Virus record (IMG/VR): IMGVR_UViG_3300008267_000780
Span: 1-64,000 of that record
Direction: 5' to 3' (one strand)
Source: a virus
Length of the DNA stretch: 64,000 nucleotides
This document shows, one piece after another, positions 59,835 through 64,000 of this stretch. Made by a program: the position numbers and the translations under genes. The stretch's first letter is position 1. Each line of letters begins with the position of its first letter. The notes beneath the pieces are model-generated. The model searched no databases and had not been told where the DNA came from. It saw only the letters and a program-made list of their open reading frames with translations.

Positions 59835-60052
59835 CAACTCAACAGCAACAAAGCGCAATGATTGAAAAATGGGTAAATCGCATACTTCTTGGAATATGCG
59901 CATTTTTCTGTGCTCAATTATTTGCGGATATGAAAACTCAACGTCACGACATAGAAGAAGTGAAATTGAGTAACGCGAGAATTGAAACGGAAATAAAGTA
60001 CATCAGAGAAATGGTGGAGCCGTATCGAAATAATAAAGTAGTTAACAATTAA
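59831..60052 (+). CDS. Small membrane protein with coiled coil, holin-like layout
   Basis: This 73-aa protein (ATG 59831, ATGA overlap) has a short polar head, one span (about 18-35, ILLGICAFFCAQLFADM) and a charged coiled-coil tail (HDIEEVKLSNARIETEIKYI). Length and topology fit small holins or spanin-like partners, though other roles are possible. Confidence 0.62.
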   Translation: MTTQQQQSAMIEKWVNRILLGICAFFCAQLFADMKTQRHDIEEVKLSNARIETEIKYIREMVEPYRNNKVVNN

Positions 60053-60058
60053 AAAATT

Positions 60059-60361
60059 ATGCCAATACCTGTAGCAATAGCGGCAGCATTAATCACAACG
60101 GCAGGTAGTACGGCTGTAGGTGGTTTAGATGTTGTCTCAAAACGAAAACTCGAAAAAAACCTTGCTAAATTAAACGCTGCGGAGGCCGAGGCTCTTCAAA
60201 AGCAATTAGCAAAAGAAAAGGATGCTCAAACCAAATTGATTTTACTGCAGGATGCTGCGGATAAAGCGCAAAAAAGAAGCACGACGAATATAATTATTGG
60301 CTCTGCAATCGGCTTAATTGGCTTGATTGCGGCAATTATTGCATTAAAAAACAAAAAGTAA
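60059..60361 (+). CDS. Two-span membrane protein with helical middle
   Basis: This 100-aa protein has hydrophobic segments at about 4-25 (VAIAAALITTAGSTAVGG) and 77-96 (IIIGSAIGLIGLIAAIIAL), with an Ala/Lys/Glu helix between. The basic tail KNKK matches the mini membrane set of the virion module. The stop overlaps the next start by TAATG. Confidence 0.68.
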   Translation: MPIPVAIAAALITTAGSTAVGGLDVVSKRKLEKNLAKLNAAEAEALQKQLAKEKDAQTKLILLQDAADKAQKRSTTNIIIGSAIGLIGLIAAIIALKNKK

Positions 60362-60678
60362 TGGAGTTTTCAAAAGAAGTAAAAAACGCGGTCATCATTG
60401 CAGTTGCGACAATTACTTTATATGTGCTGTTGAAACCAAAGAAAAATAGTCTTAGCAAGCCTATGAAGGCGACTAAAGACGAACTGAGTCAAAAGCAAAA
60501 TGCTCGAACCATTTTGGATGCTTACTTAAATGCAGTTGATGCAAAAGAATCATCAACAGCACTACAGAAATTGAACGCAATTTTTGCGGACGAATATTCA
60601 ATGAAGGTGTATAAAACAAAGAGTGGCAGTTATGTAGCGCGAACCTTAGACGGTAAAGATGTATTAGTAGCAAAATAA
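60361..60678 (+). CDS. N-terminally anchored small protein
   Basis: This 105-aa protein has a span at about 9-23 (AVIIAVATITLYVLL), a lysine-rich stretch and a helical domain of about 70 residues (KATKDELSQKQNARTILDAY). It ends in a short beta motif (SYVARTLDGKDVLVAK). TAATG overlaps occur on both sides. Confidence 0.68.
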   Translation: MEFSKEVKNAVIIAVATITLYVLLKPKKNSLSKPMKATKDELSQKQNARTILDAYLNAVDAKESSTALQKLNAIFADEYSMKVYKTKSGSYVARTLDGKDVLVAK

Positions 60679-61127
60679 TGGCCACGTTCAATCCAATCAT
60701 AACGACATATCCAAATGACGCAATCAGAGTTACAAGCGCGTCTGATATTAGTTATGAAACGGTGAACGCAAGTGTGGGTACGGGTTACTATTATGATTTC
60801 AAAAGTTTTTATCAATTTTCATCGGTCTTAGAGCAACTTCTTGAACCCATATACTTGCTGAAATTTAGTAAACAGGGTGACAGGAATGTTTACTATATGA
60901 ATAATACAATTGACCCATATCAGGGTACATCGGCATTGTCTATAGATACCGAATTTCTTGATTACAGGTTTGATTCAAACAACGCTTTCATCCCAAGAAT
61001 TCTTGGAAATACAACCTTGTTTTATCGCTTCGATATTCACGAATTAAGTAATGAAGATTTATTGACAAGGGGAGAAAGTAATTTTGGAATGATAGATTTT
61101 TACGAAGATTACGAAATAGATTTCTGA
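60678..61127 (+). CDS. Hypothetical structural-type protein
   Basis: This 149-aa protein is beta-rich with many aromatics (YYYDFKSFYQFSSVLEQLL, then YMNNTIDPYQGTSALSIDTE) and has no membrane span. It meets its neighbours by TAATG and TGATG. With the 120-aa gene that follows it may form a small capsid or fibre accessory. No family is recognised. Confidence 0.66.
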   Translation: MATFNPIITTYPNDAIRVTSASDISYETVNASVGTGYYYDFKSFYQFSSVLEQLLEPIYLLKFSKQGDRNVYYMNNTIDPYQGTSALSIDTEFLDYRFDSNNAFIPRILGNTTLFYRFDIHELSNEDLLTRGESNFGMIDFYEDYEIDF

Positions 61128-61489
61128 TGCCCGCCAAAAAAATGATATTAAATATTGAAAACCATACGCCCTATCCCGCGTATATTTCTCTTTTAGGTGG
61201 TCTTCAGGACCCAAACCAATATAATATCAATGCTCAAACAGAATATTTGTATGATATCGGTAACTACAATTGGGCGACATCAAGCATATGGACTTTACAA
61301 TTCAAAAGGGTTGGAGCATCGACTTTCAGTGTACAACAGGGGCCTACAAACGGAAGTTCACAGGCATTTTTGATAAATTTAAATCTTTCAAGTTTAGGGT
61401 TGTTCAATACGCTTAGAGTGAGTTCAACCATATTTCTTCTGTACACTTTCAATGATTACTACGAGTTTGGTACACTTACAATAAACTAA
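61127..61489 (+). CDS. Hypothetical beta-rich protein, last of rightward operon
   Basis: This 120-aa protein is beta-rich (ILNIENHTPYPAYISLLGGL, then TSSIWTLQFKRVGASTFSVQ). It is similar in style to the 149-aa protein before it, and is followed at once by a hairpin (61490-61511). No family is recognised. Confidence 0.66.
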   Translation: MPAKKMILNIENHTPYPAYISLLGGLQDPNQYNINAQTEYLYDIGNYNWATSSIWTLQFKRVGASTFSVQQGPTNGSSQAFLINLNLSSLGLFNTLRVSSTIFLLYTFNDYYEFGTLTIN

Positions 61490-61511
61490 AAACCACCCCG
61501 AAAGGTGGTTT
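61490..61511. terminator. Convergent hairpin between the rightward and leftward operons
   Basis: AAACCACC (61490-61497), loop of 6 nt, GGTGGTTT (61504-61511). Read leftwards the stem is followed by TTAGTTTATTG, so it is a better terminator for the leftward (recT) operon, but it also ends the plus-strand gene at 61489. Confidence 0.72.
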
Positions 61512-61590
61512 ACAGTCTGAAGGAACAGTCACTTCTCAATAGAATCTTTAAAATCGTCGAATTCAAAATACTTTAATATTTTGCAACAAC

Positions 61591-61607
61591 GACACGAATT
61601 TAGTGTC
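61591..61607 (-). terminator. Stem-loop at the recT stop codon
   Basis: GACAC (61591-61595) and GTGTC (61603-61607) pair with a 7-nt loop and overlap the TGA of the RecT gene. A weaker AAAATA/TATTTT stem lies at 61565-61582. These may trim or protect the leftward transcript. No T-run is present. Confidence 0.4.
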
Positions 61608-62391
61608 AATCATCTGTATAAGCAAGTTTTGCATAAAGGCCCTTTTTTGTGGGCTTTTTGTCGTTTATAATGATGACTCTTTCTTCATCATCAAGGGTCA
61701 AAACTGCACCTCCTTCAACTTGGTCGTCAAAACTTAAAGCCCTTGAACCCAAGGAGTCTTTTGGCAGTAGTTTAGACAACTGTTTCAACACGATTTTCTT
61801 TAGCATCCAAAATTGACTGTCTTTTGCGTCATTGAAATACAGTTCGTTTCTATTTTGAAGATTCTCCACAATCGTTTCCAATTCTTTCTTAGACATCACC
61901 TTGAAGACCTTTTCTTCATCGCGCGTTTTGACCATCGCGTAAATGTGAGTTAAAGAAATCGATGTTCTCAAATCGTCTTTGGGTTTGTGACGTAGAATTG
62001 GGTCAAGTCCAAGTTCATAATCGAAGTCATCCGCCTCGTGCACAGACTCACACCAAATTGATTTTACGCCATTATTTCGCATCAAGAGTGTGATTACACC
62101 TTTGTAGCCTAAAATAGGCTTAATTTGGCCCTTGTAGGGCAAAAAGAAAAACTCTCCGACTGATGGATTGGGGCTCAAACCCAATTCTGCACAATGAATG
62201 ATTGCCGCAAACAGGTTGCGAGGATTTTTTTGGAATGCAAACAGCATTTCTTCATTTCTCCTGACTTCAGTTAAAACAACTTGTTTGAACTGAGCGGGCG
62301 ATATGGAATGATTTTTCAACAAATCGACCAATACCTTTTGTTCAAAAGTGTCGAGTTGAATACTAAATTTTGTTAAAAGGGCGTTATCCAT
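61606..62391 (-). CDS. recT: RecT-family single-strand annealing protein
   Basis: This 261-aa protein shows the RecT signature: AAIIHCAELGLSPNPSVGEF, then FFLPYKGQIKPILGYKGVIT, a LHEADDF-type region and HKPKDDLRTSISLTHIYAMV. RecT proteins bind single strands and anneal complementary DNA in phage recombination, usually with an exonuclease. Length is typical. Upstream in the same operon is a cysteine-rich protein end (63833-64000) that could be that nuclease. The gene starts 7 nt after the 71-aa gene. Confidence 0.9.
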   Translation of the reverse strand: MDNALLTKFSIQLDTFEQKVLVDLLKNHSISPAQFKQVVLTEVRRNEEMLFAFQKNPRNLFAAIIHCAELGLSPNPSVGEFFFLPYKGQIKPILGYKGVITLLMRNNGVKSIWCESVHEADDFDYELGLDPILRHKPKDDLRTSISLTHIYAMVKTRDEEKVFKVMSKKELETIVENLQNRNELYFNDAKDSQFWMLKKIVLKQLSKLLPKDSLGSRALSFDDQVEGGAVLTLDDEERVIIINDKKPTKKGLYAKLAYTDD

Positions 62392-62398
62392 TGGTTTT

Positions 62399-62614
62399 TT
62401 ATTTTGATTTAATTAGGGTTAGGGCTTCTTTCATCATCCTGACTTTTTTCAAATCTGAGGGCGTGTAGCCGTGTATGTCAAGCAACCTATTAAAAGTTGC
62501 TATTCTCTGTTCAATCAGAATTACAGATTCGTCTTTGGTGTGATTTGGAAGCAACTCATTTACAATTTCAATAGCATCTTTTGCTTCGGGAAAAGGAATA
62601 AAGGTTTCGTACAT
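62399..62614 (-). CDS. Small helical protein between recT and the MT-GT gene
   Basis: This 71-aa acidic, helical protein (YETFIPFPEAKDAIEIVNEL) has a basic end. It has no cysteine or membrane segment. The start shares a base with the stop of the preceding gene (TAATG on the minus strand). It could be a regulator or recombination accessory; no family is recognised. Confidence 0.68.
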   Translation of the reverse strand: MYETFIPFPEAKDAIEIVNELLPNHTKDESVILIEQRIATFNRLLDIHGYTPSDLKKVRMMKEALTLIKSK

Positions 62615-63831
62615 TATGGTTTTGGATTGATGTCAACAAGTGATTTCTGACCTATGTGAATGAATAAATTTTCTTTGGTTAAAATTTGTTGTCTGTTTGG
62701 ATATTCATCGGCAAATTTCAATTCCCATCCGTGGTCTTTGTGAAATATTTTGTTCTCAAAAACGCGTCTGCGAAAAATTGAAGGGTTGTTACCATAATTG
62801 TTCATTTTTACCTCTTGCCATTTTAAAAATCCATTTTGCATTTCATAAAAGTGCCTGTAATTTTTTGGGAAAGGGTTTTTCCAATAATATTCATTCAAAG
62901 AAGTTTCTGACTTGATTTCGTCGGATTGAATTTCAAATACCTGAGAGAACATAATTTGGTCAAATGCGGAATGCTTTTTCAAATAATTGATGTGTTTGCC
63001 TAAATCGAGGGGTTTCACTGATTCCCAATCGTCTTCAAGCAAAAATACAAATTCGCTTGGTCCCATTAGGTGTTTAATCATATTGAACTTATCTACATAA
63101 TCAAATTGACCATCACTGTTAAAAGTTACTACGTGCGCTTTTTTACCGAACAAGGCATCCAAATACAATTCCATTTTATATCGCTCCTCAGAAGTACTTC
63201 GGTCATCCAAAACCCAAACCTCATTGAACATAGTCCTGTAGTTTGGATTGTGTTTCTGAAGAGATTTCAGTGTGCGCAGGAAATAGTCAAAACGTCTGCC
63301 TGATGAAATTATCAAATTAGGGGCCACGTGAGGCTCGTAATTGATGTAATAGCCATATTCGTCATCTCCATACAATAACTTCAAATTAGGATACCTATTG
63401 GCCATAACTTCAGGTGTTAAATCAGGTTGATGGTGAGTCTCATAAATGTTTCCCTCATATTCGCCCCTGTGCTCCAAATATGGAACAGCCACCAAGCATT
63501 TAATATTGTAGGTTTCTATTGTACCCATCAACAAAGTTGCATCAGATGGTGTGAGATGCTCAAGTATGTCGCCTAAAATGATGTAATCATACATCAAAAT
63601 GTTAACGGTCATAATACTTTGCTGATAAATGGTATTGTATTTTGCTGCAAGGTTAAATTGAGGAATGTAGGGGTCCCAAATTTCCACTGCGTCCATTGGA
63701 ATTTTTAAAAGGTCCGCATAGGTTCCTGAGCCCGCTCCAACGTCAAGGACGCGGGGATTAGAGGTGTTCTGTAGTTCTAAGAGAATGTGCTCTCGAACAT
63801 TGTGTTTGAATTTGTTATTTGAATAGGGCAT
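62614..63831 (-). CDS. Methyltransferase-glycosyltransferase fusion
   Basis: I chose ATG 63831 (405 aa), 1 nt after the stop of the upstream gene. The ATG at 63888 would overlap that gene by 56 nt. Residues about 1-165 are a class I SAM methyltransferase (PRVLDVGAGSGTYADLL, YDYIILGDILEHLTPSDATL). Residues about 172-405 are a GT2-like transferase (NLIISSGRRFDYFLRTLKSL, VWVLDDRSTSEERYKM, VFLLEDDWES). The target is unknown. It is the second class of methyltransferase-transferase fusion in the window, here in a recombination operon. Confidence 0.78.
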   Translation of the reverse strand: MPYSNNKFKHNVREHILLELQNTSNPRVLDVGAGSGTYADLLKIPMDAVEIWDPYIPQFNLAAKYNTIYQQSIMTVNILMYDYIILGDILEHLTPSDATLLMGTIETYNIKCLVAVPYLEHRGEYEGNIYETHHQPDLTPEVMANRYPNLKLLYGDDEYGYYINYEPHVAPNLIISSGRRFDYFLRTLKSLQKHNPNYRTMFNEVWVLDDRSTSEERYKMELYLDALFGKKAHVVTFNSDGQFDYVDKFNMIKHLMGPSEFVFLLEDDWESVKPLDLGKHINYLKKHSAFDQIMFSQVFEIQSDEIKSETSLNEYYWKNPFPKNYRHFYEMQNGFLKWQEVKMNNYGNNPSIFRRRVFENKIFHKDHGWELKFADEYPNRQQILTKENLFIHIGQKSLVDINPKP

Positions 63832-63832
63832 T

Positions 63833-64000
63833 TTAGTAGAATACTTGTTTGATTTTAGGTAAAAGGGCTCTTTGTTCGCAAGTTTCATTTAGGTGGCACT
63901 TGTTACACCTTTTGAGTTCGGGATATGCTTTCCAACCGTTTGGAGATTTCATTTCTCTTTTTAGTGCTTGAGAAACATTTTTGACTCCCTCCAAGTGTTC
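63833..64000 (-). CDS. C-terminal end of a cysteine-rich protein (possible Cas4/RecB-like nuclease)
   Basis: Only the last 55 residues are in the window. They end with YPELKRCNKCHLNETCEQRA and a basic tail to VFY. Three cysteines spaced C-x2-C-x5-C near the C-terminus are typical of the iron-sulfur finger of Cas4/AddB/RecB-family nucleases. Such a nuclease would be the normal partner for RecT in this operon. The catalytic part is off the window, so this is a guess. Confidence 0.5.
   Translation of the reverse strand, partial: EHLEGVKNVSQALKREMKSPNGWKAYPELKRCNKCHLNETCEQRALLPKIKQVFY

Noticed and set aside
1-64000. Integrated prophage with attachment sites
   Set aside because: No integrase, no bacterial flanking genes and no att-like duplication were seen in the window.
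1-64000. tRNA or other structured RNA genes
   Set aside because: No cloverleaf or known riboswitch pattern was recognised by eye; a covariance-model scan would be needed to be sure.

Overview
This 64 kb window looks like a continuous stretch of one large bacteriophage (or phage-like element) of a Bacteroidota host, probably of the Flavobacteriia kind. Coding density is very high: small genes overlap as ATGA, TAATG or TGATG. Shine-Dalgarno sites are mostly absent and start codons sit behind A-rich leaders. At least six intergenic sites carry the Bacteroidota sigma-type promoter (TTTG or ATTG, 18-20 nt spacer, TAnnTTTG). No bacterial housekeeping gene, tRNA, rRNA, CRISPR array, integrase, terminase, portal or tail-tube gene was seen.

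Layout. 1-1859 (minus strand): small early-type genes, one secreted protein and a coiled-coil protein, divergent from the rest across a 370 bp control region (1860-2230) rich in GTAAC repeats. 2231-7641 (plus): a membrane-anchored winged-helix protein, an XRE repressor-like protein, a Phg_2220_C-type replication protein, two glycosyltransferases and small proteins. 8009-18136: a basic DUF5824-like protein, then an operon with a polyvalent protein (winged helices plus an ADP-ribosyltransferase-like domain), a MoxR AAA ATPase, its large partner and two multi-winged-helix proteins. 18156-23035: a 1255-aa polyvalent protein punctuated by MAKGG motifs and ending in a ParB-like domain, then a RelA/SpoT-domain protein. 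23050-37979: the presumed virion module, with a lytic transglycosylase, PAP2 phosphatase, RusA resolvase, DnaA-C-like protein, HerA/FtsK-like packaging ATPase, a beta-rich candidate major capsid protein, an HExxH protease and about 24 mostly tiny single-span membrane proteins. This composition (packaging ATPase next to a jelly-roll-like capsid candidate, many membrane proteins, no tail genes) points to a tailless virus with an internal membrane.

38012-59061 is the most striking region. Two fibre genes, three large multidomain glycosyltransferase genes (GT4-FkbM, FkbM-GT, and GT4 fused to a heptosyltransferase with a four-cysteine iron-finger like the bacterial autotransporter heptosyltransferases) and a 12.5 kb gene follow each other with almost no gaps. 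The big gene encodes a 4183-aa protein with 1141 consecutive Gly-X-Y triplets, X and Y almost all Ser/Thr/Ala/Asn and with no proline, closed by an S74 (endosialidase-type) trimerising autoprotease. I propose that the neighbouring enzymes O-glycosylate this Ser/Thr-rich collagen-like fibre, whose triple helix would be about 1 micrometre long. This is inference from context and composition.

59107-61489 (plus) holds a P-loop kinase-like protein and small membrane or structural proteins. 61606-64000 (minus) converges on them and encodes RecT, a small protein, a methyltransferase-glycosyltransferase fusion and the end of a cysteine-rich protein, possibly the RecT-partner nuclease.

All functional calls come from reading motifs by eye; no database search was run. 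Genes under 60 codons were translated by hand from the bases.
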